Shown: positions 35,156 through 46,052 of the stretch, in pieces | How the letters are laid out: the number at the start of each line of letters is the position of its first letter | How positions within the stretch are numbered: the first letter of the stretch is position 1 | Notes under the pieces: model-generated | What the model saw: the letters and a program-made list of their open reading frames with translations, nothing else | Databases searched by the model: none | What the model was told of the DNA's origin: nothing | Source of the DNA: Saccharopolyspora_D taberi | GTDB lineage: Bacteria; Actinomycetota; Actinomycetes; Mycobacteriales; Pseudonocardiaceae | Length of the DNA: 64,000 nt | Assembly (NCBI RefSeq): GCF_039534165.1 | Contig: NZ_BAAAUX010000029.1 | Span: 62,001-126,000, forward strand | Reading direction: 5' to 3' | Position numbers and translations under genes: made by a program

Positions 35156-35782
35156 TCACCGGCCGGAGCGGTTGTCGCACATCCGGCGCCACTCCGCCTC
35201 GCCCGGTCCCGGAGCGGGCAACTCCGAGTCCGAGCGGAGACCCTCGATCACGATCGACACGTAGCGGGCGCGGAACTCGGCGCGGCGGTGCTCGCTGATC
35301 GGCAGGTTCGGGTTGAGGTGCTTGAACAGCAGCAGGATGTCGGCCCAGTTGACGTCCTTGCGGATCGCGCCCGCGTCCTGCGCCTCGGTGACCAGGCGGT
35401 CGACGAGCCCGGCCATCTTGTTCTGCAGGCGGTGGAACTCCTCGGAGTAGACGTGCCCCTCGTCCAGCGGGGGCAGCACCGTGCCGACCGGCGTGTTCTC
35501 CTCCAGGCAGTCGCGCATGAAGGTGGCGAGCGCCGAGAAGGGATCGTTCCGGGTGGCCAGCGCCATGTCGGCGAGCTGGATGATCCGGTCGAACGAGGCG
35601 ATCCGGACGGCCTCCATGAGCGCCTGCTTGCTCGGGTACCGCCGGTAGACGCTGGCGACCCCGACCCCCGCCCGCCGGGCGACCTCGGACATCGGAGCGG
35701 CGAAGCCCTGCTCCGCGAACACCATCCGCGCCGCGGCGATGACCTGGTCGTCATAGGCAGCCGAGTTCCTGATCAGGGCCAT
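35156..35782 (-). CDS. TetR-family repressor of the adjacent MFS gene
   Basis: A 208-residue TetR protein. The HTH lies at about residues 10-55 (AARMVFAEQGFAAPMSEVARRAGVGVASVYRRYPSKQALMEAV). ATG 35782 is preferred over TTG two codons upstream. It is divergent from an MFS pump 250 bp away; that intergenic space contains four copies of a GGARCGGA-N4-TCCGYTCC dyad, a clear signature of self- and pump-regulation by this protein. Confidence 0.9.
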   Translation of the reverse strand: MALIRNSAAYDDQVIAAARMVFAEQGFAAPMSEVARRAGVGVASVYRRYPSKQALMEAVRIASFDRIIQLADMALATRNDPFSALATFMRDCLEENTPVGTVLPPLDEGHVYSEEFHRLQNKMAGLVDRLVTEAQDAGAIRKDVNWADILLLFKHLNPNLPISEHRRAEFRARYVSIVIEGLRSDSELPAPGPGEAEWRRMCDNRSGR

Positions 35783-35797
35783 ACCCAACCGTACCTC

Positions 35798-36014
35798 GGA
35801 GCGGAACGCTCCGTTCCGAGGAATCGGACGTCACCGCCGGAACACCTCGAACGGGCCAGGCCCTGAGCCACCTCGAACCGGCCGGACCCAGGAACCGGAA
35901 CGGAACGATCCCCTCCGATTCGCTCCTGCTGAGATCCACGTCCCAGAAAAATCCGCGCGGAGCGGAATAGTCCGTTCCGCTCAGGAGTTGATCCGGAGCG
36001 GAATGATCCGTTCC
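35798..36014. promoter_or_regulatory. Four operator copies between tetR and MFS gene
   Basis: Dyads of 20 bp with half-sites GGARCGGA and TCCGYTCC: 35798-35817, 35897-35916 (right half TCCCCTCC, one mismatch), 35959-35978 and 35995-36014. The last two are centred 36 bp apart close to the MFS start at 36033; the first lies 15 bp before the tetR start. Sequence and location indicate TetR-type operators controlling both divergent promoters. Confidence 0.82.
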
Positions 36015-36032
36015 GATCTGGAGGGCTGGGGA

Positions 36033-37253
36033 ATGACCATCGCGCCGGAAGTCGTGCGCACGCCGGAGCGCGGCGCTCCGAGGAGGTTGCCGAGGCAGTT
36101 CTCGTTCTGGTTCGTCGGTGCGCTCCTGGGCGTCTACCTGATGGCGTCGACTGCCCCTTCCCCGATGTACTCGATCTACCAGCAGCACTGGGGCTTCTCG
36201 ACCACGGTGCTCACCGCCGTCTTCGCCGTCTATTCGCTGGGCATCCTCGCCGCACTTCTCCTGGTCGGCTCGCTTTCCGACCACGTCGGCCGCAAGCCGG
36301 TGCTGCTGGTTTCGCTCGCCGTGGAGCTCACGTCCCTGGTCGTGCTCGCGGTCGCACCCGGCGTGGGATGGCTCTACGTCGGCCGGATCCTGCAGGGGCT
36401 GGCCACCGGCGCGGCGACCAGCACGATCAGCGGCGCGCTGCTGGACTTCCAGCCCGCGGGGACGAACCGGGGCTCGCTCATCAACGGCGTCTCCGCGAGC
36501 TGGGGCATGGCGTCCGGGTCGTTGATGGCCGGAGTGCTGGTGCAGTACGCGCCGGGGCCGACCGTCCTGAGCTACGTGGTGCTCATCATCGCGCTGGTTG
36601 CCGCGATCCCCGTTGTGGTCACGATGCCGGAGCCCGTCACCCGGGGTTCTCGGTCGCTGCGCGAGCTGCTGCGCCCGCAGCGGCCGACGGTTCCGGCGGG
36701 CAAGGGAAGGGCGTTCGCGCTGCTCGCGACCACGATGCTGGCGACCTGGACCGTCGGTGGCACCTACATGTCGCTCGGACCGTCGATCGCGAAGGGCATG
36801 GTCGCCGGCTCGCCCTACCTCATCGGGGGTCTCGTCCTGGCGGCGCTCGCGGGCGTCGGCGGGCTGACGCAGCTCTTGCTGTCCCGCTGGACCGGTGAGC
36901 GCGCGGTGCGCGTCGGCACCTCGCTGCTCGTGGTCGCGCTGGCCGGGGTCGCGACCTCGGTGGCGATCGGTTCCCCGACGCTGTTCTTCGTCGCGTCGCT
37001 GGTGCTCGGCGTCGGCTGGGGCCTGACGTTCATGGGCGGGTTCCGGCTGCTGACCGCCCTCGCCACACCGGAGCACCGGGCGGGCACGTCGGCGATGATC
37101 TACGTCGTCGCGTACACCTCGGCCAGCGTTCCGGCGGTGATCCTCGGTTTCGTGACCACCGTGGTCGGCCTGCCCACGGCCACCATCGTGTTCGCAGCTG
37201 CGGCATCGCTGTTCGCCGTCATCGCGGGGCTCGCGACCTTCGTCCGCCGCTGA
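36033..37253 (+). CDS. MFS drug-efflux-type transporter (12 TM)
   Basis: A 406-residue major facilitator protein. Twelve helices can be marked; motif A is GSLSDHVGRKPVLLVSLA between helices 2 and 3, and the helix-4/5 region reads LYVGRILQGLATGAATSTISG. It resembles DHA1-type proton-driven drug exporters. ATG 36033 has GGAGGG 8 bp upstream. The divergent TetR gene and its four operators suggest induction by a toxic compound. The epoxide-hydrolase remnant lies just downstream. Confidence 0.9.
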   Translation: MTIAPEVVRTPERGAPRRLPRQFSFWFVGALLGVYLMASTAPSPMYSIYQQHWGFSTTVLTAVFAVYSLGILAALLLVGSLSDHVGRKPVLLVSLAVELTSLVVLAVAPGVGWLYVGRILQGLATGAATSTISGALLDFQPAGTNRGSLINGVSASWGMASGSLMAGVLVQYAPGPTVLSYVVLIIALVAAIPVVVTMPEPVTRGSRSLRELLRPQRPTVPAGKGRAFALLATTMLATWTVGGTYMSLGPSIAKGMVAGSPYLIGGLVLAALAGVGGLTQLLLSRWTGERAVRVGTSLLVVALAGVATSVAIGSPTLFFVASLVLGVGWGLTFMGGFRLLTALATPEHRAGTSAMIYVVAYTSASVPAVILGFVTTVVGLPTATIVFAAAASLFAVIAGLATFVRR

Positions 37254-37299
37254 CGGCGGGCGGTTGCCGCCGAAGGCCGCAGTGAGCCGAGAAGGCCGG

Positions 37300-38140
37300 A
37301 TGCGCTCCTTCAAGATCCACATGTCCGAAGCGGTTCTGACCGATCTGCGCGACCGGCTCTCCCGCACCCGGTTCCGCGCTGATCTGTCCGATGAGGACTG
37401 GACGCTGGGACCCCCTCAGCCCTGGCTGCGCAATCTCGTCGATCACTGGCTGCACCGCTACCACTGGCGGGGCACCGAGGCCGAGCTGAACGCCCTGCCC
37501 CAGGTCGTCGGCGAGTTCGCCGGGCTGCGGGTGCACGCCTTCCACGTCCGTTCACGGCACGAGAACGCGACGCCGCTGCTGCTTTGCCACGGCTGGCCGG
37601 GCTCGGTGGTGGAGTTCCTCGACTGCCTGCCGGCGTTGACAGACCCGACCGCGCACGGCGGCGGCGCCACGGACGCCTTCCACGTCGTGCTCCCCTCCAT
37701 GCCCGGCTTCGGCCTGTCCGGGCCGACCACATCACCGGTGGACGTCCCCGCCATCGCCGACGCGTACGCGGCGCTCCTGGCCGAGCTCGGCTATTCGCAC
37801 TTCCTGGCGCAAGGTGGCGACTGGGGCGCTCGACCGGCCGCTGGACAACACGATGCTGTACTGGCTCACCAGCACCGCCACCTCGTCCGCGCGCCTGTAC
37901 GCGGACTCCGAGTGGTACGGCTCCGACCCGGATGTGTGGGGCCGCAGGGTCGATGTGCCCACGGGGATCGCGCACTACCCGTTCGAGAAGACCCGTGCCC
38001 CACGCCGATGGAGCGAGATCCAGCGGAACGTGGCGTACTGGGCGGAGCTGCCCCGGGGCGGCCATTTCGCCGCCTTCGAGCAGCCCGACCTGTTCACCAC
38101 CGACCTCCGGAACTTCGCGCGAGTCCTGGCGTCACGCTGA
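37300..38140 (+). pseudogene. Epoxide hydrolase remnant (internal deletion/frameshift)
   Basis: The first frame (37300 to about 37829) gives a good epoxide-hydrolase N-domain and alpha/beta start: MRSFKIHMSEAVLTDLRDRLSRTRFR, LRVHAFHVRSRHENATPLLLCHGWPGS, the catalytic Asp in FLAQGGDWGA. From there a second frame (to TGA 38140) supplies the family C-terminus: RPLDNTMLYWLTSTATSSARLY, YPFEKTRAPRRWSEI and RGGHFAAFEQPDL (catalytic His). The pieces add to about 280 residues against about 385 in the family, so a block of roughly 100 residues with the lid is missing, in addition to the frame change. Both ends survive; the gene is broken. Confidence 0.8.
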
Positions 38141-38168
38141 AATCACCTGCGCGGCGGCAAAAGGAGCA

Positions 38169-40754
<2,586 letters not shown>

Positions 40755-40826
40755 TCCCTCACCTCGTCGCGCTTGTCTGTGAACATCGTCGACCCGCGGG
40801 CCGCCACCATGCACAACGTTAGGAAA

Positions 40827-40847
40827 GTTGAGTCAGTTCCACTCAAG
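40827..40847. promoter_or_regulatory. HAIR inverted repeat upstream of clpB
   Basis: GTTGAGT-N7-ACTCAAG, on the minus strand CTTGAGT-N7-ACTCAAC, one base from the HspR consensus CTTGAGT-N7-ACTCAAG, centred about 80 bp before clpB. Confidence 0.88.
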
Positions 40848-40995
40848 TATGCCAGACGTCGAGATCAGCCGGAGTCCAGCTCCGCAGGCGGGTCGCAGCG
40901 CAGGCTTCCGGGCAGGTCGGCAGGCGGATTTCCGGGCAGGTTTCGAATAATTCGATCAGCGGTCATGTCACCACAGTTCCCGCAGCGCACGGCCA

Positions 40996-41017
40996 GTTCA
41001 AGTCAATTCACTCGAAC
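40996..41017. promoter_or_regulatory. Unassigned dyad between yceI 3' end and clpB promoter
   Basis: GTTCAAGTC at 40996 mirrors ACTCGAAC at 41017 around AATT; 22 bp with two mismatched pairs, in an AT-richer patch. It is not a HAIR element. It may be a regulatory site or a weak terminator for the yceI gene; nothing decides. Confidence 0.3.
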
Positions 41018-41040
41018 AAGTGATCGACGAAATGGGCGGC

Positions 41041-41856
41041 TCAGTCCTCGCGGACGGCCTGGATGTCGATGTCCACCCGGAGAGTGGTGCCGATGGCGGC
41101 GATCCCGGTGCGCAACGCCTGGTTGAAGGTCATGGCGAAGTCCTCCCTGCGCAGCTGGGCGGTCGCCGTCGCCGATGCCCTGGTCCCGCCCCAGGGATCG
41201 GGGCCGACCCCGGCGAACCGCGTGTCGAGCCGCATCGGCCGGGTGACCCCGCACAACGTCAGCTCGCCGTCGAGGTCCCAGGCGTCACCGCCGCGCGGGC
41301 GCAGCGCCGTCGAGCGGAACGCGATCTCGGGGTTGCGTTCGACGTCGAGGAAGTCTGCCGCGCGCAGGTGGTCGTCGCGCATCGCGTTCGCGGTGTCGAT
41401 GCTCGCCGCCGCGATCGAGACCTCGACCGCCGAGCTCTCGATCGGGTTTCCGATGCGGATCTCGCCGGTGAACTCGGTGAACCGCCCGTGGATGCTGCTG
41501 ATCCCGAGGTGCCGCGCGGTCGCCCGGATTGACGAATGCGCGGGGTCGATCCGCCAGACGCCGGGCGCGGGGAGGTCGGAGCCGCCGACCTGGCGCAGCT
41601 CGACCACGCCGAGCGCGGCGGCGCGGCCGTCGTGGACCAGGGTCGTGCGGGCGACCGGCTCGTACCCGAGCGCGGTGATGATCGCGGTGTAGGTCCCCGC
41701 GGGCAGACCGGACGCGACCGCTGCGCCGTCTTCGTCGCCCTGCACCCGCGCGATCTGCACGCCCGCGGGGTCGATGACCGTCAGCGCCGCACCAGGCACC
41801 GGCCAACCGTCACCGGCGCGGACGGTGGCGGTAATGGCACCGTGGCCCTGTTCCAT
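41041..41856 (-). CDS. YceI-family protein with N-terminal carboxypeptidase-regulatory-like domain
   Basis: A 271-residue protein with two modules. Residues 1-90 are a beta-sandwich of the carboxypeptidase regulatory/Cna-B type (GAALTVIDPAGVQIARVQGDEDGAAVASGLPAGTYTAI). Residues about 95-271 are YceI-like: VWRIDPAHSSIRATARHLGISSIHGRFTEFTG, DTANAMRDDHLRAADFLDVERNPEIAF and LTLCGVTRPMRLD, a lipocalin-like fold that holds polyisoprenoids. There is no signal peptide, so it appears cytoplasmic. It follows the MFS gene by 78 bp, and that transporter carries three further domains of the same regulatory type. Confidence 0.88.
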   Translation of the reverse strand: MEQGHGAITATVRAGDGWPVPGAALTVIDPAGVQIARVQGDEDGAAVASGLPAGTYTAIITALGYEPVARTTLVHDGRAAALGVVELRQVGGSDLPAPGVWRIDPAHSSIRATARHLGISSIHGRFTEFTGEIRIGNPIESSAVEVSIAAASIDTANAMRDDHLRAADFLDVERNPEIAFRSTALRPRGGDAWDLDGELTLCGVTRPMRLDTRFAGVGPDPWGGTRASATATAQLRREDFAMTFNQALRTGIAAIGTTLRVDIDIQAVRED

Positions 41857-41934
41857 CTTGATTCCTCCTGCTCGGCCGGTGCGGTAGTGCGCGCGAGTGC
41901 GCACGACCGCACCGCGTGCTTCAGCAGACGGCAC

Positions 41935-44511
41935 TCAGTCCGCGCTCGGGTAACCCAGTTCGACGTCGTGCTCGATGTGCTCGCCTGCCAGACGCAGCGA
42001 AGCAGCGACGGGCGGATATCCGGTGGCGATGACCGTGTACGCCCCGTCCGGGAGATCGGTGAACGTGTAGCCGCCCTCGGAGTCGGTCGCGGCTGCCGCG
42101 ACGACGGTGCCGTCGGTGTCGAGCAACGTCACCCGCGCATCGGCCACCGGGCCGTTCAGACCGGCCGAGCGGACGATGCCGCTGAGCGTCGTGCCCGCCT
42201 GGAGCGCGATGTCGAAGTTCACCTGCTCGCCGTCGTCGACGCTGACGGAGCTGGCCGTGGGCCTGAAGCCGTCCGCGGTGACGGTCAGCGCGTAGGTGCC
42301 GCCGACCAGGCCGCCGAAGACGTAGTGGCCGCGCGCGCCGGTGGCGCAGGACCCGACCACCTCGCCCCGGACGTCGGTGAGCAGCACCATCGCGCCGGAG
42401 ATCTCCCGGGAGCCGGCCCGGACGACGCCGCTGACCCCGCCCGCGCCGAACATCCGCACGTCGTGCGTCACCGGCCGGTCGCCGACGACCACCATCGACG
42501 CTGTCGGCTGGTAGCTGCCGCCGGAGGCGATCAGCACGTAGGTGCCGCTCTTCGGCGCGTTCAGCCGGTACCGGCCGTCGGCCGGGGTGCGCGCCCGGCC
42601 GACCTGACGACCGCTGGCGTCGGTGAGCGTGAGCACCGCGTCGGCGACGGCTGCCCCGGACGAGTCGGTCACCGTTCCGTGCAGGTTGAGATCGTCGCTC
42701 GGGCTTCCCGACAACTGGACTCCTTCGGTGCTGTAGGGCCGCGGCAGGACCGGCTCTGACCAGGCATCGGAGAGGTTGTTCACAGAGTTGTCCACAGGTT
42801 CCGCGGAACTGTCCACAACTGCGGTCCGTAGTCCCTCAACCTGGGGAGAACCGTTCGTGGCGGACGCCACGGAGGCACTCGATCGTGCCTTGTTGTCCAC
42901 AGCTTCGGCGGAGTTATCCACAGGCTCGCGCGAGCTCTGTGAATCGATCGTGGTGCGCAGCGGAACCTCCTTGAGGAACAGCACCGCGAGCAGCGTCACG
43001 ACCGAGATGCAGGCGGAGACGAAGAAGATGTCGCCGATCGCGTCGCCGTAGGCGGCCCGCACGATCACCTGCACTGGCTCGGGAAGCGCGTTGATGTCCA
43101 GCGAGCCGCCACCGGCACCGCCGGCCTTGCCCGCGAACGGCGTGCCCGCGAGCCCGGCCAGGATGTAGTCAGACACCCGCGTCGCCAGCACCGCGCCGAG
43201 CACCGACACGCCCGCCGAACCGCCGAGGGTCCGGAAGAAGGTCACGACCGAGGTCACCGACCCCATGTCCTTGCTGTCCGTGGTGTTCTGCACGGCCAGC
43301 ACCAGGTTCTGCATCAGCGAACCGACGCCGATGCCCATGATCGCGAGGTAGCAGCCGACCAGCACCAGGTCGGTCTCGTGGTCGATCGTGCTCAGCAGCC
43401 CCATGCCGATCACCAGCAGGATCCCGCCGCTGATCAGGAACGGCTTGATCCGCCCGGTGCGCCTGGAGATGATCTGGCCGGAGATGGTCGACGACACGAA
43501 CAGCCCGCCGACCATCGGCAGCGTCATCAGCCCGGCGGTGGTCGGGCTGAAGCTGCGGGCGATCTGGAAGTACTGGCCGAGGAAGACTGCGCCGCCGAAC
43601 ATCGCGGTGCCGACCGCGACCGTGCCGATCGTGGCCAGCGTGACGGTCGGAGAGCGGAACATCCGCAGCGGCACGATCGGGTCCGCCACCCGGGACTCGA
43701 TGATCACGGCCACGATCAGCGCCAGCACCGCGCCGCCAACGTAGGCGGCGGTCTCCGGCGACGCCCAGGCGAACTGCTTGCCCGCGAGCGAGACCCAGAC
43801 CAGCAGCAGGCTCACCCCGCCGACCAGGAACAGCGCGCCGAACCAGTCGATCTTGACCGGGCGCTTGACCACCGGCAGCTTCAGCGTCCGGCCCAGCACG
43901 ACGAACGCGATCACCGCGATCGGCACCGTCACCCAGAAGCACCAGCGCCAGCCCAGCCACGGCGTGTCCACGATGAGCCCGCCGACCAGCGGTCCGCTGA
44001 CCGTCGCGACCGCGAAGGTCGCGCCGATGTACCCGCTGTAGCGCCCCCGCTCGCGCGGCGAGACCATCGCCGCGATCACGACCTGGATCAGCGCCTGCAG
44101 CCCGCCCATGCCGATGCCCTGCACCGCGCGGAAGCCGATCAGCATCGGCATCGACTGCGCGAAGCCGCCGAGCACCGAGCCGACGGTGAAGATCGTGATG
44201 GCGAGCTGGTAGAGCAGCTTCTTGCTGAACAGGTCGGAGAGCTTGCCCCAGATCGGGGTGCTCGCGGTGGAGGTCAGCAGCATCGCCGTGACGACCCAGG
44301 TGTACTGGCTCTGGCTGCCGTGCAGGTCGGCGATGATGCGCGGCAGCGCGTTCGACACGATCGTCGAGCTGAGGATGGCCACGAGCAGGGCCAGCATCAG
44401 CCCGGACATCGCCTCCATGATCTGCCGGTGCGTCATCGGCTCGTCCTGCCCGGCTCGATGCGCGGGCACGGCACCGGCGGGCGCCGTGGTGCGAATCGTC
44501 GAGCTGGTCAT
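41935..44511 (-). CDS. DHA2-type MFS exporter with three C-terminal carboxypeptidase-regulatory-like domains
   Basis: An 858-residue fusion. Residues about 35-515 are a 14-helix DHA2/EmrB-type drug transporter (motif A GKLSDLFSKKLLYQL, motif C-like GATFAVATVSGPLVGG). A polar linker (about 515-605) with VDN repeats is followed by three beta-sandwich repeats at about 607-687, 690-770 and 775-855 (HGTVTDSSGAAVADAVLTLT, SGVVRAGSREISGAMVLLTD, SGIVRSAGLNGPVADARVTL), each ending with a YxxxxxGTY-like turn. Normal DHA2 proteins are about 500 residues. The soluble part should be cytoplasmic. Its start overlaps the marR stop (ATGA); yceI follows. Substrate unknown. The linker DNA is rich in DnaA-box sequences. 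Confidence 0.9.
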   Translation of the reverse strand: MTSSTIRTTAPAGAVPAHRAGQDEPMTHRQIMEAMSGLMLALLVAILSSTIVSNALPRIIADLHGSQSQYTWVVTAMLLTSTASTPIWGKLSDLFSKKLLYQLAITIFTVGSVLGGFAQSMPMLIGFRAVQGIGMGGLQALIQVVIAAMVSPRERGRYSGYIGATFAVATVSGPLVGGLIVDTPWLGWRWCFWVTVPIAVIAFVVLGRTLKLPVVKRPVKIDWFGALFLVGGVSLLLVWVSLAGKQFAWASPETAAYVGGAVLALIVAVIIESRVADPIVPLRMFRSPTVTLATIGTVAVGTAMFGGAVFLGQYFQIARSFSPTTAGLMTLPMVGGLFVSSTISGQIISRRTGRIKPFLISGGILLVIGMGLLSTIDHETDLVLVGCYLAIMGIGVGSLMQNLVLAVQNTTDSKDMGSVTSVVTFFRTLGGSAGVSVLGAVLATRVSDYILAGLAGTPFAGKAGGAGGGSLDINALPEPVQVIVRAAYGDAIGDIFFVSACISVVTLLAVLFLKEVPLRTTIDSQSSREPVDNSAEAVDNKARSSASVASATNGSPQVEGLRTAVVDSSAEPVDNSVNNLSDAWSEPVLPRPYSTEGVQLSGSPSDDLNLHGTVTDSSGAAVADAVLTLTDASGRQVGRARTPADGRYRLNAPKSGTYVLIASGGSYQPTASMVVVGDRPVTHDVRMFGAGGVSGVVRAGSREISGAMVLLTDVRGEVVGSCATGARGHYVFGGLVGGTYALTVTADGFRPTASSVSVDDGEQVNFDIALQAGTTLSGIVRSAGLNGPVADARVTLLDTDGTVVAAAATDSEGGYTFTDLPDGAYTVIATGYPPVAASLRLAGEHIEHDVELGYPSAD
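42776..42922. other. Cluster of five DnaA-box-like 9-mers inside the MFS linker
   Basis: On the plus strand, all same way: TTGTTCACA 42776-42784, TTGTCCACA 42788-42796, CTGTCCACA 42809-42817, TTGTCCACA 42893-42901, TTATCCACA 42914-42922. Two equal the actinomycete DnaA box TTGTCCACA, one the enteric TTATCCACA, the others one base off. They encode the VDN/VDS/VNN peptides of the linker, so all spacings are multiples of three. Confidence 0.6.
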
Positions 44512-44981
44512 CGAGCTCCTTCCGGGTGGTTCTGGTTCTGCGCGGCGCGTTGCAGGTCGCCCGCCGCCGAGGTCAGCAGGTCGGTCAGGCGGCGGAGGTC
44601 GTCCTCGTCCCAGTCCCGCAGCGCCTGGCTGAGCCATTCCGCCTTGCGCTGCTCCAGCGAGGTCAGCTCGCGCTCGCCTTCCGGGGTCGCGCGCAGCAGC
44701 GACACCCGCCGGTCGGCGGGGTCGGGGCGGCGGGTGATCAGGCCGGCCTCTTCGAGCCGGTGGACCTGGCGGCTCACGACCGAGGCGTCCACGACGCGGT
44801 GCTGCGCGAGCTCGGAAGCCCGGCATTCGCCGCGGTGGACCAGCTCGGCGAGCAGGCTGCCCGCCGCGTAGGGGAGGTCGTCGGTGAAGTGCAGCCCTCG
44901 CTGGAGTGCGACCTGCTTGAGGCCGATCAGGCATCTCAGGGGGCGCAGCAGTTCGCTGCAGATTTCGGGAGTGGGACCCAT
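44508..44981 (-). CDS. MarR-family regulator of the MFS-yceI operon
   Basis: A 157-residue winged-helix regulator: dimerisation helices at both ends, wing region ELAQHRVVDASVVSRQVHRLEEAGLITRRPDPADRRVSLLRAT at about residues 60-105. ATG 44981 is preferred (AAGGA at a good distance) to TTG three codons before. First gene of the unit marR-MFS-yceI; the ATGA junction couples it to the transporter. A large imperfect palindrome upstream (44998-45042) is the likely self-operator, typical of MarR proteins that sense phenolics or drugs. Confidence 0.9.
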   Translation of the reverse strand: MGPTPEICSELLRPLRCLIGLKQVALQRGLHFTDDLPYAAGSLLAELVHRGECRASELAQHRVVDASVVSRQVHRLEEAGLITRRPDPADRRVSLLRATPEGERELTSLEQRKAEWLSQALRDWDEDDLRRLTDLLTSAAGDLQRAAQNQNHPEGAR

Positions 44982-44997
44982 CGCGCTCAATCCTTTT

Positions 44998-45042
44998 AGT
45001 TGCTCAACACAACTATACTTGAGTTAGTTGTTCTTAGCAACT
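44998..45042. promoter_or_regulatory. Palindromic operator upstream of marR operon
   Basis: Left arm AGTTGCTCAACACAACTA (44998-45015) and right arm TAGTTGTTCTTAGCAACT (45025-45042) are inverted copies matching at 15 of 18 positions around a 9-bp spacer. AT-rich in a GC-rich region and placed 17 bp before the marR start: the expected promoter/operator. Confidence 0.7.
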
Positions 45043-45110
45043 TGATGGGGAGTGGGGCGGGCGCGGGAGGCTCGGGGCGGCGGGGGCGGTCCCGGGGCAG
45101 GGGCGCCCTG

Positions 45111-45230
45111 GTGCCGGAGTGCCGGAGTGCCGGAGTGCCGGAGTGCCGGAGTGCCGGAGTGCCGGAGTGCCGGAGTGCCGGAGTGCCGGAGTGCCGGAGT
45201 GCCGGAGTGCCGGAGTGCCGGAGTGCCGGG
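45111..45230. repeat. Octanucleotide tandem repeat, 15 copies
   Basis: GTGCCGGA repeated 15 times without interruption (last unit GTGCCGGG), 120 bp. The unit length is not a multiple of three, so it cannot keep a reading frame. Sits in the 1-kb gene-free stretch upstream of marR. Such a uniform short array is likely variable in copy number. Confidence 0.95.
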
Positions 45231-46050
45231 ACGGGTCTAGCAGGACGGCCCGTGCCCGGCTCGGTCGGAGTGGCGGGCACTGAGCCGGCAGGAAGCGGGC
45301 ACGCCGCTGCGCTGGAGCGGGGCGCATCGGCCCAGCGGCAGCGGCACCAGCGACAGCGGGGCACAGCGACAGCAGGCACAGCGGCAGCGGACCCAGCGGC
45401 AGCGGGATACAGCGGTTCAGCGGAGAGCAGCGGCTCAGCGGGCACGGCGGCTCAGTGGCTCAACGGGGAACAGCGGCAGGGCACAGCGACGGCGACTCAG
45501 CAGCGGGTACAGCGACAGCGACTCAACGGAGAGCAGCGGCTCAGGGGCCAAGCGACTCAGTGCGGAGCAGCGCACGGGCCCGGCGGGCGCGCGCCGAGCG
45601 ACCTGGAGCGAGCGCACCCTCCACGAGAGCGGGCGTGCCGACGCAGCGGGAAGTGGGCACGTCGACGCCGACCCGGTGGGATGGGGAACGCGCCCCGGCG
45701 GAGCGGAGCGAACGGTCCGGTAGGAAGCTTCCGGCGGCTCAGCGGGAGTGGGTCCGAGTGCGGTCGGCGGGAGTCGGTCCAGCTGCCGTCAGCAGGAGTC
45801 GGTCCAAGCGCCGCCAGCGGGAGCCGGTCCGGGTGCCGCCAGCGGGAGCTGGTCCGGGTGCCGTCGGCAGAAGCCGGTCCGGGTGCCGTCGGCGGGAGTG
45901 AGTCCAAGTGCCATCGGCGGGAGTCAGCTCGGCTGCCGCGGGCGGGAAGCGCTCCAGGTGCCGTCGGCCTGAAACGGCCCAAAGGTCTCCAGTGGACGAG
46001 CGCGGATCAGCAGGTCAGCGGACCAGCCGACCAACAGCCCCTCCGGGACG
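45231..46050. repeat. Gene-free spacer with ~27-bp minisatellite
   Basis: The first part (to about 45560) is rich in CAGCGGCACAGCGACAGC-like strings. From about 45740 to 45970 a 27-bp unit (consensus GGGAGTCGGTCCAAGTGCCG plus TCGGC) repeats about eight times with substitutions. Frames through it read as low-complexity Gly/Ser/Arg/Ala. I see no gene. Confidence 0.6.
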
Positions 46051-46052
46051 GG

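Noticed and set aside
35751..37367. Long antisense open frame opposite the MFS gene
   Set aside because: Low-complexity Arg/Asp/Gly-rich shadow of high-GC coding DNA; the plus-strand MFS reads as a real family member.
42776..42922. Chromosomal replication origin
   Set aside because: DnaA-like boxes all point one way, lie in a coding linker, no AT-rich unwinding region and no dnaA/dnaN nearby.
45018..45024. HAIR element (CTTGAGT) upstream of marR
   Set aside because: No partner half at the 7-bp spacing; it belongs to the MarR palindrome.
45111..45230. CRISPR array
   Set aside because: Uniform 8-bp units with no spacers and no cas genes.
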